Assembly: GCA_012845835.1 (NCBI GenBank)
Contig: JABAKD010000029.1
Location: forward strand, 11,990,524-12,054,523
Length of the DNA: 64,000 nt
Direction of reading: 5' to 3'
Source: Undaria pinnatifida
Taxonomy: Eukaryota > Sar > Phaeophyceae > Laminariales > Alariaceae
The notes beneath the pieces were generated by a model. That model searched no databases. It worked only from the letters and a program-made list of their open reading frames with translations, and had not been told where the DNA came from. Positions within the stretch are counted from its first letter, which is position 1, and every line of letters starts with the position of its first letter. Below are positions 37,501 through 46,623 of this stretch, one piece after another. A program made the translations under genes and the position numbers.

Positions 37501-38111
37501 CAATCCTTTCGCCCCCTCCGCTTGCCCGGAAAAAATGCAATCAACAATAACAATAACAAAAACAACAGTAACAGCAACAACAACAACAACAACAACGGCA
37601 ACAACAACAACACCCACATCACCACCACCACCACCACCACCACCACCAACAACGGGCCTACCTGTACGACTTCGAAGAGTAGATCGGGCGTTACGCCTGA
37701 TTCAATGGGCGGCCTTCTCGCCGCTAGCTCCATCCCGAAAATCTCCGATATTAATTCCGTGTCCGAGTCGGTGATGAGATGCCTAGTCGCCGACAGCTGC
37801 CACGGGAAACATGCAGTAATAAACGCACAAATGTTAATGAAGCAAGCAAAAGAACAGCCGCCGAGCCGCCGACATAAAGTGCATCAAGAATTAATACAGG
37901 TTTCGCAGACGATTGCACGCAACCAAAACATCGTCGGATGCCGACACAGCAAGAATTCCTCAGGAATTAATAATCCAGGATGCCGTACAACAGTGGTCCC
38001 TGCACAGTGCCGGTGGAGCAGTGCCGGCTGCCCACATACTATGACCATTGGGTAGATGATAACAGCAACGGTGGCAACGGCGACAAGAAGAAGAACAACA
38101 GCAGCAACCGC

Positions 38112-38167
<56 letters not shown>

Positions 38168-40767
38168 CCACAACAACATGGGTATCATCATAACCACACA
38201 TACCTGGTCTCTAAGAAGCTGCCCGTTGCTGATGTGCCCGTTGTGCGCCACGCAAAAACCCACGGGGACGTTATTCCGAAACGGCTGTCAAGCGGGAAAT
38301 GACCGCAACAAAAGGGCACGAACGTGTGAAAGGATAAAGCCGAACCAACTGTCACTAGAAACCCAAGCATGGGATATTATGTGCGATGCACTGCTGTGAT
38401 AGTGCTGTGATGCCAATGTTCCGAAACCGCTATTCATTATTGTACCAGGGCAAACGCACCTCACACTAATTCCAAGTAATTTTATCCGAAAACGTGGGTG
38501 CAGTGACAAGGGAGTCAAGGTCAAACATAGGTCAAGGACACCCTTAACCCCTTTAGAGCCCCAAAATCCCTCCTTATACTAACTTCAAGTAAATTTGTGA
38601 AAAAAAAGGGTTTCCAGAAGCGAAGGCGTTCAGGAAAACGATTACAGTAGTGGTCCCTCTATAGCGCCGGTATGTGCCAGCCGGATACACCGGCACTATA
38701 GCGGCAACCGGCGCTACCCTGCATACTGAATCTATCAACATTCGTTGTTCTCATCTGTGCCACACGATTTCACAGGCACTTTAGCGGGCAACCGGCACTA
38801 CTCAACCGGCACCATAGAGGGACCAATACTGTGCGCCAAGGGGTGTAACATGCACTATAGCGGGCAACCGGCACTGCTCAAGCGGCACTACAGAGGGACC
38901 ATTGCCGTGTAGAGATAAACGGAAACCCACGCATGGGGTATGACGCGCGATGTACGCTATAGGTATCATAGCGTGGTTCCGAAACGGCTGTCGAGGGGCC
39001 GAAAAAGGCCATGGATGCCCGGAAAGAAAACGCCGAAGCGATGCAGGAAACCCAATCCACTGCCGTGGGGTGTGATGTGCGATACGCGGGAGCAAAAAAA
39101 ACAAAATCTCACCCACACTTTTCTTTTAAGGAGCCAGACAGAGGGAGTGAGGGTTACTGAAACCAAGTAAAAAAAGTTGTAGAAAGAAAGCAATTTTCTC
39201 TATTTACACAAAAATCACAACGCTCCGATTTTTTTCCCCCCGTTTTAACCTTTCTAGGAGTGTGGCTCCGTTTTCTCATTGTTTGTGTGCTCCCCTGGGG
39301 CTGCGGTATATGTGTAGTATGATACCGTCGATCCGAACCGGCGCTCGAGAAGCAACAACAAAAGTCACAGGTACGCAGAAGAAAAACGTTGGGGCATAAC
39401 CGGAAACACAAGCGGATAGCATAACGTACGGATATACCATAAAAAACGTTGTCCCGAAACGGCTGTCAAGGGGCGTGAAAAGGGCCACGGACGCCCAAAG
39501 GAAAACGCTGAGCGGTGACTGGAAACCCCTCCTTCCCTCTGTTTCATAAAATAAGAAGACCTTTTGACTTTTATGGTGGATAGGGTTCGGCGTTCCCACT
39601 GCCCGTCGATGTAGTCGTCAACTTTAGCCAACTCACGCTCTCGCTCCATCAGCGACCAAATAAGATGGTTTCATCACCATAAATCGCAAAAATCGGAAAA
39701 TCGGAAAATCGGGTTGTCGAGAACCTCGCCTGCGCTTCTTCGACGCTGTTGCAGCCGCTCGTGGGGTATCGCACATGCCCCACCCCGTAGGCTCCGCACA
39801 GTGTCGACATGCTCTCCACGCCAAAAACGTCGCGCGCCTGTTTTGTTGGTTGGTGGAGACGATCGGGATGTCAGACATCGATAGTAGTAGCAGTAGAAGA
39901 GTACCAGTTGTAGTAGTAGTGTTAGTAGTGGAATTAGTAGTGGCGGTGGTAGTAGTAGTATAGTAGTGCCGGTCGCCCCGGTGGCGTATCAGGTTACTCT
40001 CGAGCCTGGTATAGGCCAGTTTCGTGAGTTCGAGCCCCCCCGAGTGCATACTGGTATAAATTCGTAGGGACTTCCTTTGTGCACAAATTGGCTTGCGGAA
40101 AGCGCGAGAGCGTGAGTTAGCAACACTCGATGAAAATTCGACGAGAAGTGGGATTGCCGAACCCTATGCGCGATAAAAAAATTGAGGGCAAGAAGCGGGG
40201 GGGGGGAGGGACGACACCTGCAACCACGGCTTGTCCGGAAGCTCGAAAGCAGTAGTGTGTGTTGTCTTCACATAAAACCGTTTCTTTCAACCCAACGACA
40301 TCAGTATACCCAGTGTCCGTGCTGATTCTTCATCCCCGAGAGACACAAGCTATTATTATGTGGTCAAATACTGTGCAACAGAGTAAACCAAACATTCGCA
40401 ATTCGTGAAAAAAAGAAACAAAGTAGTATTAGTACCAACAACAGCAGTAGCTGTGTAGTAATAGTGAGACAACAGTAGCAGTAGTAGCAGCAGTAGTAGC
40501 AGTAAAAGTAGGACCAGATAGAGTAGTAATATCATAGGTTATACCAACCAACCCCAGGTGAATGCTACACTGACACGTAAGAGAGGCAACAAATAGTGGC
40601 CTTCTTACCAGCCCCTTGTCCTTCCGCAGGAACATCTTCCGCCCATCCGACGTCGCAATTCCCGCCGCATCTTGACCTCGATGCTGCAGGATCGTAAGCC
40701 CGTCGTATAGCTCGGGGGACACCTGAGCGTCCCGGTCGGCCAGCAGGATGCCGATCACACCGCACAT
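27160..40767 (-). CDS. purF: Amidophosphoribosyltransferase (glutamine PRPP amidotransferase), 10 exons, about 574 aa
   Basis: Makes 5-phosphoribosylamine from PRPP and glutamine, the first committed step of purine synthesis. Exons: 40767-40609, 39837-39730, 38284-38204, 37796-37662, 36633-36079, 33511-33440, 32385-32285, 31489-31279, 28709-28593, 27345-27160 (TAA). All phases agree. The protein starts [11 protein letters not shown], so Cys2 is the Ntn glutaminase nucleophile with no propeptide, as in the E. coli and yeast non-Fe-S enzymes. Glutaminase residues visible: Arg76 (GHVRYPTSG), Asn104-Gly105 (AHNGH), Asp128 (TDSDTE). The PRPP loop [13 protein letters not shown] is at 438-450, preceded by [14 protein letters not shown]. 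The C-terminus has [17 protein letters not shown] and [12 protein letters not shown]. coli PurF has 505 residues; the excess here is a Gly-rich and Glu/Gln-rich insert in exon 5. Introns 2, 6 and 7 need GC donors. An in-frame upstream extension from 41007 was rejected because the nucleophile must be N-terminal. Confidence 0.95.
27490..27546 (-). pseudogene. Second copy of the 5' edge of PurF exon 10 with acceptor
   Basis: Acceptor TTTCCAG followed by codons for [14 protein letters not shown], against [14 protein letters not shown] in the working exon that starts at 27345. The copy starts at 27546, 201 bp upstream in transcription. Its frame continues differently, so it is a decoy or alternative terminal exon. 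Confidence 0.75.
27685..27747 (-). pseudogene. Third copy of the 5' edge of PurF exon 10 with acceptor
   Basis: Acceptor CTTCCAG then GATTCAAAAACCTCGAAG, starting at 27747, again 201 bp from the previous copy. More decayed. Confidence 0.7.
27948..28440 (-). pseudogene. Four tandem copies of the 3' edge of PurF exon 9
   Basis: Copies end at 28388, 28212, 28084 and 27948 (real exon end 28593). Each keeps codons like [11 protein letters not shown] before the junction. The real donor after CAG is GTCAGT; the copies have GCCACG, GCCACT, GCCATT and GCCAGT, so all four carry GC in place of GT. GATACGATA-type tandem repeats fill the gaps. Confidence 0.75.
28850..29145. repeat. GATCTATATGA-type tandem repeat
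   Basis: About ten degenerate 10-11-mers (GATCTATAT, GACCTATAT) at 29030-29140, with related GATCATCT words around it. In PurF intron 8. A similar GATCAT-rich patch lies at 18315-18360 in the FKBP gene. Confidence 0.6.
29390..29985. repeat. Array of CCTTGACGG / CCGTCAAGG inverted words
   Basis: Five or more hairpin-forming units (for example CCTTGACGGTTGCCCGTCAA) spaced about 80-190 bp. The array directly borders exon-8 copy 1, and CCTTGACGATGCGCAC-type sequence also occurs in the exon itself. Confidence 0.6.
30012..30130 (-). pseudogene. Copy 1 of the 3' half of PurF exon 8
   Basis: The minus strand reads [19 protein letters not shown] and further residues to CSASPP. It lacks the PRPP-loop DD pair and the Arg of the real exon ([10 protein letters not shown]). 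The end carries a GC donor (CCG, then GCAAGG), where the real exon has GTAAGG. Confidence 0.8.
30322..30440 (-). pseudogene. Copy 2 of the 3' half of PurF exon 8
   Basis: The minus strand reads [20 protein letters not shown] then [14 protein letters not shown], ending with donor CAG, GTAGGG. The PRPP-loop residues are intact, so this is the best-preserved copy. Both copies follow the same CTATTCATAG-like acceptor context, so exonisation is conceivable. Confidence 0.8.
30820..30985 (-). mobile_element. Poly-A retroposon family C, copy 2
   Basis: In PurF intron 8. Includes the A-rich tail, CCCATCCGCCGGAGGATG and the GCTAGCTGGCGC end shared with the 55360 copy. Confidence 0.6.
31535..31770. repeat. 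GTA/GCA trinucleotide microsatellite
   Basis: Two tracts, 31535-31640 and 31713-31755, at the start of PurF intron 7 just after the acceptor side of exon 8. Poly-Val and poly-Leu frames here are artefacts. Confidence 0.8.
31990..32170 (+). repeat. Dispersed repeat F, copy 2
   Basis: Second copy of the family seen at 790-970, inside PurF intron 7. Core GATCCGGGGTCACCAAGCAG is conserved. Confidence 0.6.
32735..33375 (+). mobile_element. Two element A copies with one element B copy between them
   Basis: Element A at 32735-32870 and 33265-33375. Element B (GATCAATGGTCAAACGAC, GAGCAACAAATGAGTACGCC) at 33160-33250. All lie in PurF intron 6, separated by C-rich tracts. The same A and B modules are found apart elsewhere, which suggests a composite or nested arrangement. 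Confidence 0.5.
33645..33895. mobile_element. MITE-like family E, copy 1
   Basis: About 230 bp element also at 35745-35965 and 53540-53790. Shared words: GCGAGCTCT or GCGAAGTCT, CTACGCTACGACTGTG, GAGGCTCTG, TCAAGCGCT and GGATCTC. The ends are roughly inverted (GGAGATCCATTG against CAGTGGATCTCC in copy 2). Confidence 0.5.
34785..34985 (-). repeat. Dispersed repeat F, copy 3 (inverted)
   Basis: Reverse-complement, more decayed copy of the 790-970 and 31990-32170 family, inside PurF intron 5. Confidence 0.5.
35745..35965. mobile_element. MITE-like family E, copy 2
   Basis: Best-kept inverted ends: CGGAGATCCATTG at the left and CAGTGGATCTCCG at the right. In PurF intron 5. Confidence 0.55.
36638..37395. 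repeat. G-rich pentamer array (GGGTA, GGGTT, GGGGT) with G28 run
   Basis: About 750 bp in PurF intron 4. Blocks change from GGGTA (36640-36930) to GGGTT, then GGGGT, with an uninterrupted run of 28 G at 37031-37058. G is on the PurF template strand, so the transcript is CCCCA-rich. Strong quadruplex potential. Pro/Thr and Gly/Val frames over it are artefacts. Confidence 0.9.
37545..37650. repeat. AAC / ACC trinucleotide tract
   Basis: Microsatellite directly beyond the donor of PurF exon 4 (37662). Confidence 0.85.
38085..38180. repeat. AAC trinucleotide tract
   Basis: Microsatellite just beyond the donor of PurF exon 3 (38204). Exons 3, 4, 6, 8 and others each have a simple-repeat tract within about 150 bp of a splice site. 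Confidence 0.85.
38405..39480 (-). pseudogene. Tandem copies of the 5' edge of PurF exon 3
   Basis: The real exon begins (minus strand) after TTGACAG with CCGTTTCGGAAT at 38284. Copies occur at about 38979 (CGACAGCCGTTTCGGAACCA) and 39454 (TGACAGCCGTTTCGGGACAA), with a decayed one near 38421. Upstream intron sequence (GGGCATCC and similar) is shared. All lie upstream of the real exon within intron 2, and each keeps an AG acceptor. Confidence 0.7.
38640..38910. mobile_element. MITE-like family D, compact copy with inverted ends
   Basis: Starts TACAGTAGTGGTCCCTCTAT and ends with the complement-like CAGAGGGACCATTGCCGTG, with GGCACTATAGCGG and CCGGCACTACTCAACCGGC inside. In PurF intron 2, between two copies of the exon-3 edge. 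Confidence 0.6.
40255..40420 (+). repeat. Dispersed repeat J, uninterrupted copy
   Basis: GTGTGTGTTGTCTTC, ACCCAACGACATCAGTATAC and GTCCGTGCTGATTCTTCA match the sequences on both sides of the TRIM element at 46624-47009, so this copy represents the empty site of that insertion. Confidence 0.65.
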
Positions 40768-40819
40768 CTTCGGTCCGCCCCCATTCCTTCTTCGGGCCTC
40801 TTGCTGCCGCTTTTGCTGT

Positions 40820-41470
40820 CGATACGGCCGCTGTGGCACGGCTGCTACCCAGCGGCTTGAGAATTCCCGCGGGGTCGAAAAGGGGGAGCTGGTGGTTTGA
40901 CGGGAAGGAAGTGGACTCCACCTGTCCGTCGAGATTAGATGCACAGCAGCGGGACGGTTGCAGTGGTGCGGGACACCTAACGTTGTCAAAGGTACTGGTA
41001 TTAACAATAAGAAGCGGAGATGCGTCGGCCCAGCTTGGGGTTGTTACCTTGCAAAGGGTCGCGTTCTACACTAAACACAAGAGAATAGCGTCGGAAAATC
41101 ATCCTTTTACAGTCGTTCTGTAAGCAGAGATGCCGGTCCGGCTTGGAGTTTGTCACTTTGCAAAGGGTGCGTTCTGTACTAACCACAAGATAAAAGCGCC
41201 GGGAATTCATTTTTCTAGTAACCGCCCTGTGGTCTGCACGGTCGCTGTGGCACTGCTGTTACCCAACGACTTCAGCACTAACTTGGAGCTGAAAAAGAGG
41301 AGGAAGTCCACTCCACCTGTCCGTTGAGATCGGTTATGCAGCAGTAAAGGCATATGCAGCAAATACTAGGTAGCAAAAAAACAAGGGTGCTGGCCCAGCC
41401 TGGAGTTCTTCCACTGGGAAAGGGCGTGTTCCACACAAGCTTCAAGCTAATAGCGTCGGCGTTTCTTATT
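40820..41470. repeat. Tandem duplications of the PurF 5' flank
   Basis: The block CCAGCTTGGGGTTGTTACC...CAAAGGGTCGCGTTCTACAC (41028-41095) recurs at 41130-41195 and 41395-41460. CGGCCGCTGTGGCACGGCTG with GTGGACTCCACCTGTCCGTC (40825-40940) recurs at 41240-41330. The 5' UTR or promoter of PurF is therefore partly duplicated or triplicated. Confidence 0.65.
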
Positions 41471-41724
41471 TCTTAGAACCGCGTCGGGATTTCTTGCTGG
41501 GATTTCGTATTACGCCTGGCTTCCTTCGAGCTCGTGCTTTTACTTGATGTTCTGTACCGACGTATTGCACGAGTACATAATCTGCAGTACTAGATTACTA
41601 TTGCAAAGTAGTATGGGTTGGGGGGTGCTCTGAGCGCTAAAAACCAGTACACGAGCGTCTGGTGCCGCGGTGCGTTTTGCCAAGAGCTGGGGCACTCCGT
41701 GGGCGGAAATTGTGCGAACAGACT

Positions 41725-41945
41725 ACAGTATACCACCACCACCGTTACCACCACCGTTACCACTACAGTTACCACCACCACTACCACTATTAACATCACT
41801 ATTACCACTGCGACTACTACCATGACCACGACCACGACTGCGACCACGACTAACACCACCACTACAACTACCAATACTATACCCACCGCCACTACCACTG
41901 CCACCACTGCAACCACTATCACTACCACTACCACTACTGTACCTT
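41725..41945. repeat. ACC/ACT trinucleotide microsatellite
   Basis: About 220 bp of interrupted ACC, ACT and ACG triplets. A related tract follows the retroposon at 42090-42240. Confidence 0.85.
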
Positions 41946-42060
41946 TTTTTTTTTTTTTTTTTTTTATTCTCCGGCGGGTGGGGCAAACAAAAAAAAAAAA
42001 CTCAAGCTCACCACACTTCCGCGTATTTTCATACACGTCGCGTGTCGATTACTTCTGTAC
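41940..42060 (-). mobile_element. Poly-A retroposon family C, copy 3
   Basis: Long T run at 41945-41965 (the A tail on the minus strand), then TTCTCCGGCGGGTGGGG and a conserved TTTTCATACACGTCGCGTG. It sits inside an ACC-rich microsatellite. Confidence 0.6.
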
Positions 42061-42239
42061 CACTGCCTCTCCCAGTACCACTGCGTACGACCCACATCAC
42101 CATCATCACCACCACCACCACCACCACTACCACCACCACCACCAGCACCGTGACCCTGCCGCTACCGCTACCACTATTAATACCACTATTAATACCACCA
42201 TTAATACCACTACCATCACCATCCTACCACCATTACCAT

Positions 42240-42310
42240 CAGAATGCCACAGACAGCTGTAGAGGAAAGCAGAAGCAGGGCCCGATACAGCAGAGGCACG
42301 CGCGGTAAAA
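42240..42310. repeat. Repeat K, first of a pair
   Basis: GCCACAGACAGCTGTAGAGG and GAAAGCAGAAGCAGG follow an ACC microsatellite. The same words follow another ACC/CAC tract at 43822-43885, so microsatellite plus flank were duplicated together. Confidence 0.6.
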
Positions 42311-42364
42311 GTCGGGCCGGGAAAATATGGTCGGGGCGGGACGCGAACGGGAAACCGTGCACAC

Positions 42365-42835
42365 CCCGGACAGCTCATCACGAGCTAGCTCATCCATCGT
42401 GTATAGCTCACGCGCTCAAAAGACGTGCAGATGAGCTATCGCCTATAGCTCAAGCATTGAAAAATGTGCGGATCATGTAGCTCCCATAGCTCATCCATGG
42501 CCAAATGAGGTAGCTCACGTAGCTCGTATATCTCATCCCGGAAAAACATGTGCGGATGAGCTATACGAGCTACATGAGCTAGCTCATTTGCTCGCCCTTC
42601 CAAAACATGTGCAGATGAGCTATCGCCTATAGCTCAAGCCGGGGAAACATATGCAGCTCCCGTAGCTCCCGTACCTCACCGGTGAGCTACCGTCGAAAAG
42701 AGCTAGCTCGAGCTACGGTGAGCTCATCTGTCCGGGGTGTGAAACCGTGTGATAGCTACCGTCGAAAAGAGTTAGCTCGAGCCACGATGATCTGGTCCAT
42801 CCGGGGTGTGAAACCGTGTGATAGTTCGCCCCCGA
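42365..42835. repeat. AGCTC-word palindromic array
   Basis: Dozens of TAGCTC, GAGCTA and AGCTCATC words in both orientations, with CATGTGCGGATGAGC units. It ends with two tandem copies of a 74-bp unit (GTGTGAAACCGTGTGATAG; AGCTACCGTCGAAAAGAG). Confidence 0.65.
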
Positions 42836-43679
42836 CCGCGATTTCCCGATCGTTTCCGGCGTTGGTTTCTGCTCCCACCGTCTACGATCCCGACGTAAGG
42901 TGTCTTGTTCCCGTCCCGACTGTTTCCCATCTCACTCTCTACCCAGCTGTTCCGATCCCCTCCCGACATGTGCACACACTTTCTCCCATCAATTGGGGCA
43001 GTTATTTCCGTACCATTTACCACCAGTTTTGCCGTTTTTCCATCGTATATATGGCCATGGATGCAACAGGACAAAGCAAAATTTGGGTGCAACAACAGAG
43101 GCGAGACCGCCAGGGACTACTTGTACGAAGTACAGATCATTTTACATTTTTCGTGATTCTGTCGGGTTTTTTCTGTTTTTTCTTGCCCCCTTGAGCCTTT
43201 TTCTGAAAACAATGATATTTTACCTTGCCGTATTTTTCAACACAGAGGAGGAGGAGGAGGAAGAGGAGGAGGTTAAATATAAAAAGAAAGCTGCTGCAAC
43301 CCCCCCCCCCCCCCGACAACATAGGTCAGCTGTGATTCTCCCGAACCATGTTGCCGACCGAGTTCCCGACTTCTACCTGACACTGCTGTATATTCCCGAC
43401 CGACTCGATATTGTCGACCGATATTCCGACCTGCTCTTGACCGTTCTCGACCCATTCCCCAGACCGTCATGTCCCATCAAGAATCGTGTACTCCCATCCC
43501 ACCCCGTCAACCAATAGGGTTCCCCCACCTTCCCTTGTCATTCCCACCCCGCCGAAAACAAACGGACACCTTTCCCCGGACCATCCCTCGGGCTGCCTCG
43601 GGCGAGACGGTCCAATTTTCGTACTGCGTGGTGCCTTCGCCACCGCCCGTATACCTGCAACACAGCAGCAGCAGTACAT

Positions 43680-43820
43680 CACTACCACCACCCACTACCA
43701 CCATAATACCACAAAACTACCACCACCATCACCACCACCACCATCATCTCCACCACCACCACCACCACCACCACCACCACCACCACCACCACCACCACCA
43801 CCACCACCGCCACCACCAGA
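43680..43820. repeat. CAC trinucleotide microsatellite
   Basis: Near-pure CAC run at 43745-43810 with His/Pro/Thr artefact frames. Confidence 0.85.
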
Positions 43821-44138
43821 TTGCCACAGACAGCGCTAGAGGAAAGCAGAAGCAGGGAGCAGGGACCAACATAGCAGACGTGCCCGTGCAGCGGCTTTTA
43901 TGATACGCGCCAGTAGTTTACTTGTTTTAATGTGCATGTGCATTACATTATACCTGTACGTACGTACGGCGAGACGGCGAGACTGTCAACTCGTCGAAGG
44001 ATCATGAAAACATGACGAGAGAGCAGATGAGCAGATAGATGGAGCCGTACGTCTAAAACACTCTAACCAACACGAACACATCGAATCTCCGAATCACAGC
44101 AACAGCAACAGCAGTACTGTAGCAGCAGCAGGACCCAC

Positions 44139-44266
44139 CTTGCGAATGCAGCCGCCGACGACCGATCAGGATTATAGCGGCTGCCTTCCCCTGCGCTGAG
44201 AAGCAACGCCAGCGCCGCTACAAACATCCACGACGACTGCGCCCGGTGCCCATAAACCATCTCCAT
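44139..44266 (-). CDS. Possible first exon of a secreted or membrane protein (weak)
   Basis: An ATG at 44266 opens a short frame with a plausible signal peptide: polar start, hydrophobic core MFVAALALLLSAG, small residues after it. It runs to a good donor (GCAAG, then GTGGGT) at 44139, phase 2. I could not find a convincing partner exon to the left before the PurF gene; what lies there is mostly microsatellite and CCCGAC-rich repeat. It could be chance. Confidence 0.22.
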
Positions 44267-46324
44267 ATGAGCCTTGGCAGACCTGGAGCATTCCTCCTTC
44301 CTCGGGAGCGCAAGCAGGGGTCCTCTTCTCTACAGGCTCATAGACGCAGGTTGTATCAACGTGTGCCTCTCGGAATACACGCGATTCCCGGTCGTGCGAA
44401 CCTGAGCTACCTGCGCGACACACGTGCACCTGGTAAGCAAAAACTTCCAAATGAAAAAGTCCACCAGCCCCCGATCCCCGGGTTTCCATGATGTTGCAAT
44501 AAAAAGGCAAGCATTCTGTTGGTACATTGCGTTTTTGTAGGAGTTGTAGGAGCTGTACGTTCACTCTCAGTCGCGTTTTTATGCGACTTGGGCCGCTAGC
44601 TGTGCTCTTCGCGCGTACGGAGCAGTAAGTGTACATGCCGTATATGGCAACTGACACTGTATAACGCAACCCCTCGAGCGAATTCGAATTCCAATGCCGA
44701 TAGAGTGCAAACAAGCACCAAGCAAGACGCGTTTGTTTTGTCTATTATTGTATTGAAAGATCTTCGACGAGACGAGAGACCTTCCGAAAAGCGGCACCCG
44801 TCGCCGCCTGTTTCGTTGCTTGTGACCCCCCCCTTCCCCCGCCGTGGTTTCGGAGGAAATGGGCTCTGAAATACATCTCGCAGAGAGTGCGCTACGTACA
44901 GTGCGCGACCGAGAATTACAGCACGCTAGATGATGTAAGACAATCTTAACTGGTGTTGCGTACTGTTACCAGGTACATAGTACTGCTGCTGCTGTCGTCT
45001 AGTCTATACATTTTGCCACGCACGGCATGCGCCCGCAGCAGCAGTACGGACTGCCAACTACTACAACAAGGAGACATCTGGAAAAAAAAAAGTTCCAAAA
45101 AACGCGTCAGCTGCGTGTGCAAGTGGTTCGATAAATAAAATGTAAGGGTCGATGCTCATCTTTGCAAGCTGCGTGATACACCAGGTACCTGCCGATCGGT
45201 TGTGTATACGTCGTACGATACCCGGGTCGGTACCCCTCGCTCATCACAACGAACATTGTTACAGCAGAGTATTCTTTTGTGCGGCTTCGGGCGAGATCCG
45301 CTGTATACAGTAGTAATGGTCACGACCGTTGGGTGTTATAGATTCCTTGCTATTTGGGCGCATGCACACTCCATGCACAACGAACCAACGTCGGTGGTGT
45401 GGTGGATGGAGTGCGCCTGTATTTTTCTTGGCCCACCTCCAACTCCTAACAGCTATTATTCTATGCTAGTCTAACTCCAAGTGTTATGTCCCCATCCCGG
45501 GACTCAAGATACTGAAAGGGGACGTTTTATATAAGGTTCCTCGCTTGATCACTTCCCGACGGGCCTCTCTCTCTACAGTATACCACCACGTATTATATAA
45601 TATATATATATATTGCACCCGGCCACCCATCTGTGAGGAAAAAATCACCAGCTTGAAGCGCGATTCACAGCCGTCAAGTGCTGAACGGGATATCATACTT
45701 CGACAAGGTAGCATTATCTAAAACTAACCATGAAAAATGCATATCGGATCCGAAGGTATTATTTAATTAGTTGTAACGGTAGTATACTGCCAGGTATATA
45801 TTTGACAAGGTCCGGTGAGTGAGACATGCAGGGACATATAGACTACACATGTAGACCTATGTGTACGGCTCAAAAGCGCAACCTCTACCAACTGTACCGT
45901 GACTCGGTCGACTGACTACGACTAAAAGGACTTGTGGACGACAGAGAGAGGTGGCTGTTCATGTCGTAGGTTTTCACCGCGCCTAAATAAACAGGCTGCA
46001 TGACCAGACAGAGTTTTCTGGTATTTTTCTTATAATTATGATACTCTACGACAAAACTTTGACTATAGTCTAGACTACTATCAGTGAAATCAGTAATGAA
46101 GTAAAAAGTAAAAAGTAAAAGAAGAGCATTTTTTCGTAAAAAAATTAGGCACTCGCTGGCTGTACGTGTGCTTCCTCCCCGTACCCCCGTGTGTGTCCTT
46201 CCTGGACCTCCACGATTTCATTTGAGTTATCAATATATCAATGCAATGCTTCAGAAGACACGCACTACGCTATCCATCTACACGTGACATCGTCTAGTAG
46301 TCGAATCAACTACTCAATCAATGT

Positions 46325-46575
46325 ATGAAACTACCCAGTCCCCCCCTGAGCTGCAGGGAGTAGCACAATGTTTTACCGTACGCAGTACCTGGTATTGGTA
46401 TACGTTAACATTGTCCCCTCGCTCACAGGGAGGCATATTCCTCAAATATCGACACTACCCAGTCCCCCCCTGAGCTGCAGGGAGTAGCACAATGTTTTAC
46501 CGTACGCAGTAAGTACCTGGTATTGGTATACGTCAACATTTCCCCCGCTCACAGGGAGGCATATTCCTCAAATAT
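46325..46575. repeat. Near-perfect tandem duplication, unit about 122 bp
   Basis: Two copies (from about 46330 and 46452) of a unit starting CTACCCAGTCCCCCCCTGAG and ending GGCATATTCCTCAAATATCG. They differ mainly by a 4-bp insertion, so the duplication is recent. Confidence 0.85.
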
Positions 46576-46623
46576 CGGAGTGTGTGTTGTCTTCCCATCA
46601 ATCAAGCCGTTCTTTCTACCCGA

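Noticed and set aside
40768-41007. N-terminal extension of PurF upstream of MCG
   Set aside because: The glutaminase needs Cys as processed N-terminal residue; the extension is Pro/Arg-rich and unlike any PurF. It also overlaps the duplicated 5' flank.
42772-43095. Minus-strand frame with LVVNGTEITAPIDGRKCVHM
   Set aside because: Looked protein-like at first, but much of it is GTCGGGA-type repeat with no convincing splice sites and no phase match to the 44139 candidate exon.
44953-45138. Short plus-strand frame with hydrophobic start
   Set aside because: It begins at GTG, not ATG, and the hydrophobic run comes from CTG/GTC-rich simple sequence.
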